In this document: positions 26,639 through 36,148 of the stretch, one piece after another
Layout: each line of letters starts with the position of its first letter
How positions within the stretch are numbered: the first letter of the stretch is position 1
NCBI RefSeq assembly: GCF_002216795.1
Contig: NZ_CP022316.1
Coordinates: 1,860,001 to 1,924,000 of the forward strand
Reading direction: 5' to 3'
DNA: 64,000 nucleotides
From: Brachybacterium avium
GTDB taxonomy: Bacteria > Actinomycetota > Actinomycetes > Actinomycetales > Dermabacteraceae
Program-made: the position numbers and the translations under genes
Notes under the pieces: generated by a model
Told to the model about the DNA's origin: nothing
The model's input: the letters and a program-made list of their open reading frames with translations, nothing else
The model's database searches: none

Positions 26639-27610
26639 ATGACCATCTCCACCGTGACCATCGTCGGCGCCGGCTACATGGGCGGCGGCATCGCCCAGGT
26701 CCTCGCCATCGCCGGCTTCGAGGTGACCATCGCCGACGTCAGCGTCGAGAACGCGAACGCCTCCCTCGAGCGGCTCCAGCAGGAGGCGCGCGACTTCGAG
26801 GAGCAGGGCCTCTACGCCCCCGGCTCCGCGGAGCTGGTGGCGAAGAACATCACCGCCGGCAGGACCCTCGAGGACGCGGTCGCCGACGTCGACTTCATCG
26901 AGGAGGCCGTGTTCGAGCGGCTCGACGTCAAGCGCGAGGTGCTCGGGAAGATCTCCGAGCACGCCCGCCCGGACGCGATCATCGGCACCAACACCTCGAC
27001 CATCCCGGTCAAGGAGCTCGAGAGCGCGGTGAAGAACCCCGAGCGGTTCCTCACCGTCCACTTCTCCAACCCCGCCCCCTTCATCCCGGGCGTCGAGCTC
27101 GTCGCCGGGCAGGCCACCACCCCCGAGACCGTCGCCGCCGTCAAGGAGCTGCTGGAGAAGTCCGGGAACCAGGGCGCCCAGGTCGCGGACACCCCCGGCA
27201 TGGTCCTGAACCGCCTCCAGTACGCCCTGCTGAAGGAGGCCACCGCCGTCGTCGAGGAGGGTGTCGCCACCGCCGAGGACGTCGACACCATCGTCCGCAC
27301 CACCTTCGGCTTCCGCCTGGGCTTCTTCGGCCCCTTCGCGATCGCCGACCAGGCGGGCCTCGACGTCTATGCCAATTGCTTCGTGACCTTCGAGGATGCC
27401 TTCGGCGACCGCCTGGCGACCCCGCAGCTGCTCACCGACTCCGTCGCAGCGGACCGCAAGGGCGTCAAGAACGGCAAGGGCCTGCTCGGCGACTACGACG
27501 AGGCCACCGCCGCGGAGCTGATCGCCTACCGCAACAAGGCCTACGCGAAGATGTCGCAGCTGCTGGCAGAGCTCGGCCCGGCACCCCGGGCCACCCCGAA
27601 GAACGACTGA
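26639..27610 (+). CDS. 3-hydroxyacyl-CoA dehydrogenase-family protein (3-hydroxyacid/gulonate dehydrogenase-like)
   Basis: A 323-residue NAD-dependent dehydrogenase of the FadB/lambda-crystallin type. The Rossmann motif is VTIVGAGYMGGGIAQVLAIAG. Catalytic residues are in HFSNPAPFIPGVELV (His) and TPGMVLNRLQYALLKEA (Asn), followed by a C-terminal helical domain (FGFRLGFFGPFAIADQAGL). Single-domain relatives oxidise the 3-hydroxyl of sugar acids such as L-gulonate. Among tetronate genes, oxidation of a four-carbon aldonate at C3 before the DUF1537 kinase is plausible. A GAAGGAG site precedes the ATG. Confidence 0.83.
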   Translation: MTISTVTIVGAGYMGGGIAQVLAIAGFEVTIADVSVENANASLERLQQEARDFEEQGLYAPGSAELVAKNITAGRTLEDAVADVDFIEEAVFERLDVKREVLGKISEHARPDAIIGTNTSTIPVKELESAVKNPERFLTVHFSNPAPFIPGVELVAGQATTPETVAAVKELLEKSGNQGAQVADTPGMVLNRLQYALLKEATAVVEEGVATAEDVDTIVRTTFGFRLGFFGPFAIADQAGLDVYANCFVTFEDAFGDRLATPQLLTDSVAADRKGVKNGKGLLGDYDEATAAELIAYRNKAYAKMSQLLAELGPAPRATPKND

Positions 27611-27675
27611 CCCCTCACCCTTTCACCCCGCGGGCTCCGCCCGTCGGCCGGGCATCGTCGCCCGGGAATCGAGCC

Positions 27676-27717
27676 GAACGCTCGGGACCCGTGTGCGAGC
27701 CCGGATCCCGAGCGTTC
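27676..27717. terminator. Long GC stem-loop between dehydrogenase and permease genes
   Basis: GAACGCTCGGGA (27676-27687) pairs perfectly with TCCCGAGCGTTC (27706-27717) across an 18-nt loop. It lies 66 nt after the dehydrogenase stop and 52 nt before the permease start. No U-tract follows. It could terminate or attenuate transcription into the permease-kinase genes. Confidence 0.65.
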
Positions 27718-27768
27718 CTGCATCGGGGCCCCGACACGGCGAGCCCAACCGAACTCTGGAGATCCCTC

Positions 27769-29169
27769 GTGGAAGAACTCGTCTTCGCGGAGCGGCCGGT
27801 CTGGCTGCTCCTCGCGATCGCGGTCGTCGCGATCGCCGTCCTGCTCGTCCTCATCATCAAAGTGCGCCTGCACGCCTTCTTCTCCCTGCTGATCGTCGCT
27901 GTCGCCACCGGCCTCGCCGCCGGCATCGGCGTCGGTGACGTCATCGATGTGGTGATCGGCGGCTTCAGTTCGACGGTCGGCACAGTGGCATTGCTGGTCG
28001 GTTTCGGCGCAGTGCTGGGCCGGCTGGTCGAAGTGACCGGCGGCGCCCAGGTGCTCGCCGACAAGATGCTCGACACCTTCGGGGAGAAGCGGGCGCCGCT
28101 GGCGCTCGCCGTCGCCTCGCTGTTCTATGCGTTCCCGATCTTCCTCGATGCCGGCTTCATCGTGATGCTGCCGGTCATCTACACCGTCGCCCGCCGCCTG
28201 GGCGGCTCGTTCATGCTCTACGTGCTGCCCTCGATCGCGTCGTTCATGATGATGCACGCGCTGCTGCCGCCGCACCCCGGCCCCACCGCTGCCGCCACCG
28301 TGATGGGCGCCGATATCGGGCTCGTCGTGCTGATCGGCCTGCTGATCGGCCTTCCCACCTGGTACTTCGGTGGCTACCTGGTGGCCCGCGCGATCTCCAA
28401 GCGGTTCCCGAACACCCCGGTGCCGGCCCTGCTCGGCGAGCCCCGCGAGGTCCCCGTCGAGGAGCGGCCCGGGATCGGCGGCATCCTGCTGGTGCTGCTG
28501 CTGCCGCTGGTGCTGATCTTCTTCAACACGGCCTTCTCCACCTTGGAGAAGCAGGGGACCGTCACCGCGGACAACCTCGGCTTCCAGCTGTCACGCCTGA
28601 TCGGTGCGACGCCGGTCGCGCTCGCGCTCTCCGTACTCCTGGCCATGGTCCTGCTGTACGTGATCCCGCGGCGCCGCCGCGGGCAGAAGGTCGGCGGGCT
28701 GATCGAGGAGCTGGTGGACGATGCTCTCGCCCCCGTCTGCTCGATCATCCTGATCACCGGTGCGGGTGGCGCCTTCGGCCGGATCCTCACCGAGACCGGC
28801 ATCGGCGGCGAGATCGCCGAGGGGCTGGACGCCATGGGCCTGCCGCTGATCGTCGCCGCCTACCTGGTGACCATGGCGATGCGCGTCGCCCAGGGCTCGG
28901 CCACCGTCGCCGCCACCACCGGTGCGGCGATCATGGCACCGGCGATCATCGCCGGAGACTTCAACGGTGTCGCCGTCTCCGCCGTGGTGATCGCGATCGG
29001 CGCCGCTTCCATCGGCTGGTCGCACGTGAACGACTCCGGGTTCTGGCTGATCGGCAAGTTCTGTGGATTCGACACCGTGACCACCTTCAAGACCTGGTCG
29101 CTGGTGGGCACCACCATCTCGCTGCTCGGCTTCGCGCTGTCGGCGGTGGTGTTCGTCATCGCCGCATGA
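27769..29169 (+). CDS. GntP-family permease (sugar-acid:H+ symporter)
   Basis: A 466-residue membrane protein with 12 or more hydrophobic segments, beginning with VWLLLAIAVVAIAVLLVLII. Family blocks are FGAVLGRLVEVTGGAQVLAD, HALLPPHPGPTAAATVMGAD and GWSHVNDSGFWLIGKFCG, all typical of GntP gluconate/sugar-acid carriers in the cytoplasmic membrane. Followed by a DUF1537 kinase and an LtnD-like dehydrogenase, it probably imports a four-carbon acid such as threonate or erythronate. GTG 27769 has a TGGAG ribosome site. Confidence 0.92.
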   Translation: MEELVFAERPVWLLLAIAVVAIAVLLVLIIKVRLHAFFSLLIVAVATGLAAGIGVGDVIDVVIGGFSSTVGTVALLVGFGAVLGRLVEVTGGAQVLADKMLDTFGEKRAPLALAVASLFYAFPIFLDAGFIVMLPVIYTVARRLGGSFMLYVLPSIASFMMMHALLPPHPGPTAAATVMGADIGLVVLIGLLIGLPTWYFGGYLVARAISKRFPNTPVPALLGEPREVPVEERPGIGGILLVLLLPLVLIFFNTAFSTLEKQGTVTADNLGFQLSRLIGATPVALALSVLLAMVLLYVIPRRRRGQKVGGLIEELVDDALAPVCSIILITGAGGAFGRILTETGIGGEIAEGLDAMGLPLIVAAYLVTMAMRVAQGSATVAATTGAAIMAPAIIAGDFNGVAVSAVVIAIGAASIGWSHVNDSGFWLIGKFCGFDTVTTFKTWSLVGTTISLLGFALSAVVFVIAA

Positions 29170-29255
29170 CCGTCTGACACGCTGAGGGTCGGTGCGCCCG
29201 CGCGCCGGCCCTCAGCCGTCCCCCTCCCGTCCTGCCCAGGAAGAAGGCCACCACC

Positions 29256-30611
29256 GTGACCGTCCCCGCCACCCGCCGCCTGCTCGTCCTCGACGACGAC
29301 CCCACCGGATCCCAGTGCGTGGCCGGCATCGACGTCGCCGTCGACCAGGACCCGGCGATCCCGGCCGCAGCACTCGCCGAGCCCGGCTCCGCCTGCTTCG
29401 TGCTGACCAACACCCGGGCCCTGGACGAGGCGAAGGCGACGCAGCTGAATCGCCGCATCCTCGCCGGAGTGCTCGCCTCCGAGACCGCACGGGAGGGTCT
29501 GCACGTCGTCTCCCGCTCGGATTCCACCCTGCGCGGTCACGTCATCGCCGAACCGATGGCGATCGCCGACGAGCTCGCCGCCCATGACGTCGAGGTCGAT
29601 GCGTTCCTGTTCGTCCCGGCGATGCTCGAGGCCGGCCGGTTCACCGAGGGCGATGTCCACTTCGCGGTCGTCGGCGGGGAGCCCCGACGGGTCGGGGACA
29701 CCGACTTCGCGGCCGACGCCACCTTCGGCTACCGCCATTCCGAGCTGCGCGAGTTCCTCGAGGAGCGCTCCGGCGGAGCCGTCCGCGCGGCCGACGTGCT
29801 CAGCGTCGGGCTCGAGGACATCCGCACCGGGGGCGCGGACCGGGTGCAGGAGATCCTGGCCGGGGCCCGCGACCGCCGCTGGGTGGTCGTCAACGCCACC
29901 GAGTACTCCGACATGGAGATCGTCGCCGAGGCCGTCGGCCGGCTCGAGGCCGAGGGACGCACCTTCGTCACCCGCTGCGGCCCCTCCTTCGTGCGGCCGC
30001 TGGCCGGGCAGCACGGCGCCGAGGTGGTCGACCCCGTCTCCATCACCATCCCCGACCAGCGCCTGGACCACGGCCTCGTCGTGGTCGGCTCCCACGTGGG
30101 CCTGACCACCACCCAGCTGCGCGCCGTCCAGGACCGCGGCACGCTCGTCGAACTCGAGCTGGACGTGCCCTCGCTGCTCGACGACCGCAGCGCGCAGCAC
30201 CTCGCCGAGGTGGCCGAGCGTGCCCGCGATTCCCTCCAGTTCGAGGACTGCGTGATCTTCACCAGCCGAGATCTGGTGCGCACCGAGGATCCCGCCGAGT
30301 CCCTGGACATCGCCCGCAGCGTCTCCGACGCCGTGGTCGAGGTGGTCCAGCGCATTCGCGACGCGAAGCCCGCCTGGGTCGTCGCCAAGGGCGGCATCAC
30401 CTCCCACGAGGTCGCGGCCTCCGGCCTCGGCATCCGCCGCGCCCGGGTGGAGGGACAGTTCTGGCCCGGCCAGGTCTCGCTGTTCTCCGCCCAGGAGGCT
30501 CCAGCCGAGGTCATGGGCATGCCGTATGTGGTCTTCCCCGGCAACGTGGGCGGCGAGCAGGCCCTGGCCGATGTCGTCGACACCCTCACCGCCGCCGTCG
30601 CGGCCCGCTGA
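29256..30611 (+). CDS. Four-carbon acid sugar kinase family protein (DUF1537)
   Basis: A 451-residue kinase of the OtnK/LtnK/DtnK type. The N-terminal substrate domain has LLVLDDDPTGSQ and the signature SRSDSTLRGHVIAEP. The C-terminal nucleotide domain has WVVAKGGITSHEVAASGLGI and VVFPGNVGGEQALADVVDTL. Known members phosphorylate threonate, erythronate or 3-oxo-tetronate. GTG 29256 follows AGGAAG. The next gene is an LtnD-like dehydrogenase, the usual partner, but no OtnC-type decarboxylase or PdxA2 gene is present in the window, so the route is incomplete here. Confidence 0.9.
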   Translation: MTVPATRRLLVLDDDPTGSQCVAGIDVAVDQDPAIPAAALAEPGSACFVLTNTRALDEAKATQLNRRILAGVLASETAREGLHVVSRSDSTLRGHVIAEPMAIADELAAHDVEVDAFLFVPAMLEAGRFTEGDVHFAVVGGEPRRVGDTDFAADATFGYRHSELREFLEERSGGAVRAADVLSVGLEDIRTGGADRVQEILAGARDRRWVVVNATEYSDMEIVAEAVGRLEAEGRTFVTRCGPSFVRPLAGQHGAEVVDPVSITIPDQRLDHGLVVVGSHVGLTTTQLRAVQDRGTLVELELDVPSLLDDRSAQHLAEVAERARDSLQFEDCVIFTSRDLVRTEDPAESLDIARSVSDAVVEVVQRIRDAKPAWVVAKGGITSHEVAASGLGIRRARVEGQFWPGQVSLFSAQEAPAEVMGMPYVVFPGNVGGEQALADVVDTLTAAVAAR

Positions 30612-30648
30612 TCCACCGCTCCATCCGCCGCCCTCCGAGGAGAATCCC

Positions 30649-31533
30649 ATGACCACCACTGCCGCCCTCACCTGGATCGGCCTCGGCGCGATCGGGGCCC
30701 CCATGGCCCGCGCCGCCGCCGCTGCCGGCATCGCCGTGACCGCCTTCGACGTGAACCCCGCCGCCCGCGCGTCCGTGGCGGATGTCGCCACGCCCGCCGA
30801 GACCGCCCTCGCCGCCGCCCAGGGTGCGGACATCGTCGCGATCATGGTCGCCACCCCCGATCAGCTCGACGCGGTCCTCTTCGGCGAGGACGGCATCGCC
30901 CCGGCCCTCACCGCGGAGACGACCCTGCTGATCATGTCCACCGTCGGCCCCGCAGCGATCGAGCAGACCGCCGCGAAGCTCGACGGCATCACCAACCACC
31001 TCGTCGACGCCCCGGTCTCCGGCGGCGCCGCCCGCGCCGCCGAGGGCGATCTGCTGGTGATGGTGGGAGGCGCCGAGGAGGATGTCGCCGCCGTGCGACC
31101 CGTGCTCGATGCCCTGGCCTCGAACGCCCCGGTCGTCGGCCCCCGCCCCGGTGACGGCCAGCGCTTCAAGATCGTCAACCAGCTGCTGTGCGGCGTGCAC
31201 ATCGCCGCCGCCGGCGAGGCGCTCGCGCTCGCCGACTCGATGGGCCTGGACCTGGAGCAGGTCCACGAGGTCCTCGGCACCGGCGCGGCGGCCTCCTTCA
31301 TGTTCGGCGACCGCGGGCGGCGCATGGTCGACGGCGCCTTCGACGACGTCCGCTCCGCGCTGACCATCTTCGTCAAGGACATGGGGCTGGTCTCCGAGGC
31401 GGCTCGGGAGGTCCGACAGGAGGTCCCGCTCGCCGCATCGGCCCAGGAGATCTACCAGCGCGGCAGCGAGCTGGGCTGGGACCGCCGCGACGACTCGATC
31501 GTCTACCAGGTGCTGCGGGGAACGACCGACTGA
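30649..31533 (+). CDS. Beta-hydroxyacid dehydrogenase (LtnD/GarR-like)
   Basis: A 294-residue NAD(P)-dependent enzyme. The cofactor loop is TWIGLGAIGAPMARAAAAAG, the substrate-binding motif is VDAPVSGGAARAAEGDL, and the catalytic Lys is likely in GDGQRFKIVNQLL. The C-terminal helical domain contains FVKDMGLVSEAAREV. The L-threonate 2-dehydrogenase LtnD belongs to this family and is usually found beside DUF1537 kinases, as here. A GAGGAGAA ribosome site precedes the ATG. It converges, with only 6 bp between stops, on the fucose-pathway SDR gene. Confidence 0.9.
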   Translation: MTTTAALTWIGLGAIGAPMARAAAAAGIAVTAFDVNPAARASVADVATPAETALAAAQGADIVAIMVATPDQLDAVLFGEDGIAPALTAETTLLIMSTVGPAAIEQTAAKLDGITNHLVDAPVSGGAARAAEGDLLVMVGGAEEDVAAVRPVLDALASNAPVVGPRPGDGQRFKIVNQLLCGVHIAAAGEALALADSMGLDLEQVHEVLGTGAAASFMFGDRGRRMVDGAFDDVRSALTIFVKDMGLVSEAAREVRQEVPLAASAQEIYQRGSELGWDRRDDSIVYQVLRGTTD

Positions 31534-31539
31534 GAGAGC

Positions 31540-32326
31540 TCAGGGCCGGGTGCGCACCCCGGTGACGCCGCCGTCGATCGACAGCAGCACGCCCACGGTG
31601 GAGCCGTTGCGCGGCGAGGCGAGATAGCAGTGGGCCTCGGCGACCTCCTCGGGGAGACCAGCCGGCTGTGCGGCTGCCGGGCCTCCAGCGCCGCCCGCTC
31701 GGCGGTGGGATCATCGGCCTTCTCCAGCAGCCGGCCGATCCAGGGGTATCCGCGGTGCCGGGGAGCACGGCATTGACCCGGATCCCCTCACCCACCAGAT
31801 CCGCGGCCATGGCCAGCGTCATCGACTGCACGGCGCCCTTGGTGGCCGAGTAGAGCACCCGCTGCGGCAGGCCCACCGCGGAGGCGATCGAGGCGGTGTT
31901 CACCACCGCGGCATGCGCGGAGCGGCGCAGATGCGGCAGGGCGGCGCGGATCACCCGGGCCACCGAGGTGACGTTGACGTCGAGGACCCGGGCCCATTCG
32001 GCGTCGTCGTTGCCGGTGACATCGCCCTGCGCGCCGATCCCGGCGTTGTTGATCACGATGTCCACGCCGCCGAGCTGGGCGGCGGCCTCTTCCACCGCCG
32101 CCTCGACGCTCGCGGTGTCCGCCACATCACAGCGCAGCGCGAGCGCGCCCTCGGGACCGCCCTCCGGATGCAGGTCCAGCACGGTCACCTGTGCGCCGCG
32201 ACCCAGCAGGGCGGTGGTGGTGGCGGCGCCGATCCCGGAGGCGCCACCGGTGACCAGGGCGCGCAGGCCGGAGAACTCGCCGTGCGGTTCCGGGGTGGTC
32301 GGCGGCGTGGCGGGGGTCTGGGACAC
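31540..32326 (-). pseudogene. SDR dehydrogenase (probable 2-keto-3-deoxy-L-fuconate dehydrogenase), two frameshifts
   Basis: The GTG at 32326 with a GAGGAG site starts an SDR with LVTGGASGIGAATTTALL, DIVINNAGIGAQGD and the YSATK catalytic motif, but the frame is lost near the C-terminus. Adding one base in the G4 run 31743-31746 restores WIGRLLEKADDPTAER. Adding one in the G4 run 31651-31654 restores SPEEVAEAHCYLASPRNGS and the expected end VLLSIDGGVTGVRTRP, stop at 31540. Both losses are in G/C runs. In fucose clusters this enzyme oxidises 2-keto-3-deoxy-L-fuconate at C4. It is divergent from the FAH-family gene that would use its product. Confidence 0.82.
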
Positions 32327-32367
32327 AGGTGGGCTCCTCAGGAAGTGGGGGTGGGCACGTCTGCTAG

Positions 32368-32475
32368 TCATCCTAACTCTGCGCACCCGTCACGCGTCCA
32401 GACCCCGGTCTGATCCGGCAGTTTCAGGGCTGATTGCCGTCCAGGCTTGTTTCTTTCCCTCAAGACATAGGATGA
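32368..32475. promoter_or_regulatory. Divergent promoter region of the L-fucose genes
   Basis: The 221-bp gap between the SDR (-) and FAH (+) genes carries TCATCCTA (32368-32375) and its inverse TAGGATGA (32468-32475), exactly 100 bp apart. Each includes TAGGAT, a good actinobacterial -10, oriented toward its gene. A TTGTTT at 32447-32452 could be a rightward -35, though the spacer is only 15 bp. The extra shared GA may mean they are also half-operators for the cluster's GntR regulator. Confidence 0.5.
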
Positions 32476-32547
32476 TAGGTGGATCGATGAGGCTCGGGCT
32501 CTCATCGACGGCGAAGGTGACCGCGCCCGATGAGGAATGGAGTGTCC

Positions 32548-33423
32548 GTGGAACTGCGACGTCTCGGCCCGGTGGGTCAGGAGAAGCCGGCTGCCGTCTC
32601 CGAGGGGGTGACCTATCGCCTCGCACCGCTGACCGACGAGATCGACGGGGACTTCCTCGCCGGCGGTGGGATCTCGCGGGTGCGCGAGGCGCTTGCGGCC
32701 GGAGAGCTGCCGGTCTGGGACGGTGCTGAGCAGGAGCGCATCGGCGCCCCGATCGCACGCCCCATGGCGGTGCTGTGCATCGGCCAGAACTACGCCGAGC
32801 ACGCCGCGGAGTCCGGCGCGGAGCCGCCCACGGTGCCGATCCTGTTCCACAAGCACCCCAACACCGTCGTCGGCCCGAACGACGACGTCGATATCCCGCC
32901 GGGCGCGCAGAAGGTCGACTGGGAGGTCGAGCTCGGCGTCGTGATCGGCACGGAGGCCGCCTACCTGCCCGATGAGCAGGCCGCGCTCGAGGTCATCGCC
33001 GGGTACGTGACCAGCCACGACATCTCTGAACGGGACTTCCAGATGGCCGAGTCCGGGGGCCAGTGGTCCAAGGGCAAGAACTGCCGCGGCTTCAATCCGC
33101 TGGGCCCCGGGCTGGTCCCGGCCGACGAGGTCGACCCCCAGGCGCTGCGGCTGTGGTCCGCCGTGAACGGCGAGGCCCGCCAGGACTCGACCACCGCGGA
33201 CATGATCTTCACCGTCGCCCGGATCGTCCACCACCTCTCGCAGTACATGGTGCTCTCGCCCGGCGACGTGATCAACACCGGCACCCCGCAGGGCGTCGCC
33301 CTCTCGGGACGCTTCCCGTACCTCGAGGCCGACGACGTGGTCGAGATCGGCATCGAGCATCTCGGCACCCAGCGCACCGCCTTCGTCCCCGCCCCGACCA
33401 CCTCGCAGAGAGTCCTCCCATGA
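32548..33423 (+). CDS. FAH-family hydrolase (2,4-diketo-3-deoxy-L-fuconate hydrolase)
   Basis: A 291-residue fumarylacetoacetate-hydrolase-fold enzyme. The metal-binding core holds the Glu residues of [13 protein letters not shown] and the Asp of [11 protein letters not shown], plus conserved [12 protein letters not shown] and [13 protein letters not shown]. In the non-phosphorylating fucose pathway it splits 2,4-diketo-3-deoxy-L-fuconate into pyruvate and L-lactate. ATG 32530 and GTG 32542 are also possible. GTG 32548 was preferred because GAGGAA lies 9 nt upstream and homologues begin (M)[13 protein letters not shown]. Its stop overlaps the fuconate dehydratase start. Confidence 0.86.
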   Translation: MELRRLGPVGQEKPAAVSEGVTYRLAPLTDEIDGDFLAGGGISRVREALAAGELPVWDGAEQERIGAPIARPMAVLCIGQNYAEHAAESGAEPPTVPILFHKHPNTVVGPNDDVDIPPGAQKVDWEVELGVVIGTEAAYLPDEQAALEVIAGYVTSHDISERDFQMAESGGQWSKGKNCRGFNPLGPGLVPADEVDPQALRLWSAVNGEARQDSTTADMIFTVARIVHHLSQYMVLSPGDVINTGTPQGVALSGRFPYLEADDVVEIGIEHLGTQRTAFVPAPTTSQRVLP

Positions 33424-34775
33424 GCACCTTCACCGCCCTGGACGTGCAGGACGTCCGCTTCCCCACCAGCCGGAGCCTCGACGGCTCGGATGCGATGAAC
33501 CCCGATCCGGACTACTCGGCGGCATACCTCACCCTCCGCACCGACGCCGGTGACGCGGGCGCCGCGCTGGTGTTCACCATCGGCCGCGGCAACGACGTGC
33601 AGAGCGCCGCGATCGCGGCCCTGGCCCCGCACCTGGTGGGCCGGGACGTCGAGGAGGTCCTCGCCGACCTCGGCGGGATCTACCGCGAGCTCACCTACGA
33701 TTCACAGCTGCGCTGGCTGGGCCCGGAGAAGGGCGTGATGACCATGGCGATCGGCGCCGTGGTCAACGCCCTGTGGGACCTGCGCGCCCGCCGAGAGGGC
33801 CGCCCGCTGTGGCTCACCCTCGCCTCGCTCAGCCCCGAGGAGCTGCTGGAGCTGGTGGACCTGCGCTACCTCGAGGACGCGCTGACCCGCGAGGAGGCGC
33901 TGGAGATCCTGCGCCGCGGCGCCGAGGGCAAGGAGCAGCGGATCGCCGCACTGCGCGAGCAGGGCGTGCCCGCCTACACCACCACCCCCGGCTGGCTCGG
34001 CTACAGCGACGAGAAGCTGGTCAGGCTGCTGCGCGAGGCCCGCGAGGACGGCTTCGAGATGGTGAAGCTGAAGGTGGGCGCCGACGCCGCGGACGACGAG
34101 CGCCGCATGCGGATCGCCCGCGAGGAGATGGGCCCCGCCTTCCCGATCGCGATCGACGCCAACCAGCGCTGGGGCACCGCCGAGGCGATCGAGGCGATCC
34201 GCGCCCTGGCCCCGCACGACCCGTACTGGGTCGAGGAGCCCACCTACCCCGATGACGTCCTCGCCCACGCCGCGATCCGCGAGGCGGTCACGCCCGTGCG
34301 CATCGCCACCGGCGAGCAGGCCGCGAACCGGGTGCTGTTCAAGCAGCTGCTGCAGGCCGGCGGCATCGACGTGCTGCAGGCTGACGCCACTCGGGTGGCC
34401 GGGATCAACGAGAACCTCGCGATCCTGCTGCTCGCGGCCAAGTTCGACGTGCCCGTCTGCCCCCACGCCGGGGGAGTGGGCCTGTGCGAGATGGTCCAGC
34501 ACGTGGCCTTCCTGGACGCGGTCGCGATCGGCGGCGACGACGAGCGCCGCCGGATCGAGTTCGTGGATCACCTCCATGAGCACTTCGAGGTGCCGGTGCG
34601 GATCGTCAGCGGTGCCTACATGGCGCCCGAGGAGCCCGGCAACGGGGCCCGCATGCTCGATGCCTCGATCCAGGACCACCTGTTCCCGGATGGTCCCGTC
34701 TGGGCCGAGGGGCAGGGCCCGCAGGGTGCAGAGGGCACCCGGCGTGCACCCCTGGAACCGTCCGCCACCCGCTGA
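33420..34775 (+). CDS. L-fuconate dehydratase (enolase superfamily)
   Basis: A 451-residue mandelate-racemase-type enolase. The substrate Lys pair is in [14 protein letters not shown], metal ligands are Asp in [11 protein letters not shown], Glu in [11 protein letters not shown] and Glu in [10 protein letters not shown], and the general base His is in [33 protein letters not shown] matches FucD-type enzymes. It dehydrates L-fuconate to 2-keto-3-deoxy-L-fuconate. The ATG overlaps the FAH gene stop, and the neighbours supply the steps before and after. Confidence 0.91.
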   Translation: MSTFTALDVQDVRFPTSRSLDGSDAMNPDPDYSAAYLTLRTDAGDAGAALVFTIGRGNDVQSAAIAALAPHLVGRDVEEVLADLGGIYRELTYDSQLRWLGPEKGVMTMAIGAVVNALWDLRARREGRPLWLTLASLSPEELLELVDLRYLEDALTREEALEILRRGAEGKEQRIAALREQGVPAYTTTPGWLGYSDEKLVRLLREAREDGFEMVKLKVGADAADDERRMRIAREEMGPAFPIAIDANQRWGTAEAIEAIRALAPHDPYWVEEPTYPDDVLAHAAIREAVTPVRIATGEQAANRVLFKQLLQAGGIDVLQADATRVAGINENLAILLLAAKFDVPVCPHAGGVGLCEMVQHVAFLDAVAIGGDDERRRIEFVDHLHEHFEVPVRIVSGAYMAPEEPGNGARMLDASIQDHLFPDGPVWAEGQGPQGAEGTRRAPLEPSATR

Positions 34776-34787
34776 GAGGATCCCGGC

Positions 34788-35123
34788 ATGGAACAGATCG
34801 CCCTGCACACCCGCATCGCCGAGGGCCGCGAAGCGGACTACGACCGCGAGCACGCCCGCATCCCCGATGAGCTCGATGCCTCGCTGCGCGCCGCGGGCGT
34901 GCACGCCTGGCGGATCTGGCGCGACGGCCGTGACATCTTCCACCTGGTCGAGGTGGAGGACTACGCCGCGATGCGCCGACAGCTCGCCGCCGATCCGGCG
35001 AACCAGCGCTGGCAGCAGCACATCAACCAGTTCCTCAAGGTGGTCGACGACTACGGCGGTGACGACTCCGGGATCAGGCCGGTGTGGTCCCTGCCGGCGC
35101 AGGCACCGGAGGTGACGGCATGA
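34788..35123 (+). CDS. L-rhamnose/L-fucose mutarotase-family protein
   Basis: A 111-residue ferredoxin-like-fold protein of the RhaM family: ALHTRIAEGREADYDREHARI with the conserved His/Tyr, HAWRIWRDGRDIFHLVEVED, and a C-terminal NQRWQQHINQFLKVV. It interconverts the alpha and beta anomers of a deoxysugar so that the dehydrogenase receives the right form. Its place between L-fuconate dehydratase and the fucose dehydrogenase argues for L-fucose. It overlaps the next gene by 4 bp (ATGA). Confidence 0.88.
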   Translation: MEQIALHTRIAEGREADYDREHARIPDELDASLRAAGVHAWRIWRDGRDIFHLVEVEDYAAMRRQLAADPANQRWQQHINQFLKVVDDYGGDDSGIRPVWSLPAQAPEVTA

Positions 35124-36148
35124 GCGCCGCCGACCCGTCGGCCGCAGCCCCTGCCGCTGCGCCACTCGAACTCCCGCCGCTCGGCTTCGGCGCCGCCCAG
35201 CTCGGCAACCTCTACCGGGCCACCACCGACGAAGAGGCCGACGGGGCGGTGCGTGCCGCCTGGGACGCCGGGATCCGCTGCTTCGACACCGCCCCGCACT
35301 ACGGGATCGGCACCAGCGAGCGCCGCCTCGGCCAGCGCCTGGCCGGCTACCCGCGCGAGGAGTACCTGGTCTCCACCAAGGTGGGGCGCCTGCTGCTGCC
35401 CGGTCCCGGCACCGGGGACGACCTGGCCGACGGCTTCGCCGTGCCGGATGACCACGTGCGGCAGTGGGACTACTCCGAGGCCGGGGTGCGCCGCTCCCAT
35501 GCCGAGTCCCTCGAACGCCTGGGTCTGGACTCGGTGGACATCCTGTTCGCCCACGATCCGGAGGAGGGGCCGACAGAGCAGGCTTTCGCCGAAGGGCTGC
35601 CGGCGCTGGCCCGGATGCGCGAGGAGGGGCTGGTCCGCGCCGTCGGCGTCGGCTCCAAGGACGCCGACGTGCTCACCCGCGCGGCCCGCACCGGACTGAT
35701 CGACCTGGTCATGCTCTCGGGCCGCTTCACCCTGCTCGAGCAGGACGCCGCCGAGGAGCTGCTCGCGGCCTGCGTGGACCACGGGGTCGGGATCGTCGCG
35801 GTCTCCGTGTTCAACTCCGGGCTGCTGGCCCGGCACCGGGTCGCCGACGACGCCACCTACGAGTACGACCAGGCCCCCGCCGCGATGATCGAGCGGGCCC
35901 GGGAGCTCGCCGGCATCGCCGAGCGGCACGGGGTCACCCTCCCGGACCTCGCCGTCCAGTTCCCGCTGCGCCACCCCGCCGTGCGCTCGGTGGTGCTGGG
36001 GATGCGCACCGCCGAGCAGGTGCGCTCCAACGCCGAGCGGATGGGCGTCGAGATCCCGGCTGCGGCCTGGGAGGACGTGCAGCGCACCGAGGATGCTGTG
36101 CGCGGCGGAGGCACCGGAAGCACGGAGGGCGCCGATGGTGCCCGCTGA
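35120..36148 (+). CDS. Aldo/keto reductase (L-fucose 1-dehydrogenase type)
   Basis: A 342-residue TIM-barrel oxidoreductase. The catalytic tetrad is Asp and Tyr in CFDTAPHYGIGTSERRLG, Lys in YLVSTKVGRLLLPG, and His in VDILFAHDPEEG. The C-terminal cofactor loop SVVLGMRTAEQVRSN binds NAD(P). This is the D-threo-aldose/L-fucose dehydrogenase subgroup. It would oxidise L-fucose to L-fucono-1,5-lactone, the substrate of the overlapping lactonase gene. The frame is open from 35084, but ATG 35120 overlaps the mutarotase stop, so I used it. Confidence 0.88.
   Translation: MSAADPSAAAPAAAPLELPPLGFGAAQLGNLYRATTDEEADGAVRAAWDAGIRCFDTAPHYGIGTSERRLGQRLAGYPREEYLVSTKVGRLLLPGPGTGDDLADGFAVPDDHVRQWDYSEAGVRRSHAESLERLGLDSVDILFAHDPEEGPTEQAFAEGLPALARMREEGLVRAVGVGSKDADVLTRAARTGLIDLVMLSGRFTLLEQDAAEELLAACVDHGVGIVAVSVFNSGLLARHRVADDATYEYDQAPAAMIERARELAGIAERHGVTLPDLAVQFPLRHPAVRSVVLGMRTAEQVRSNAERMGVEIPAAAWEDVQRTEDAVRGGGTGSTEGADGAR

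Noticed and set aside
32368..32475. The inverted TAGGATGA pair as a proven GntR operator
   Set aside because: Both copies coincide with TAGGAT -10 elements, so the similarity may just reflect two promoters; kept only as a promoter region.
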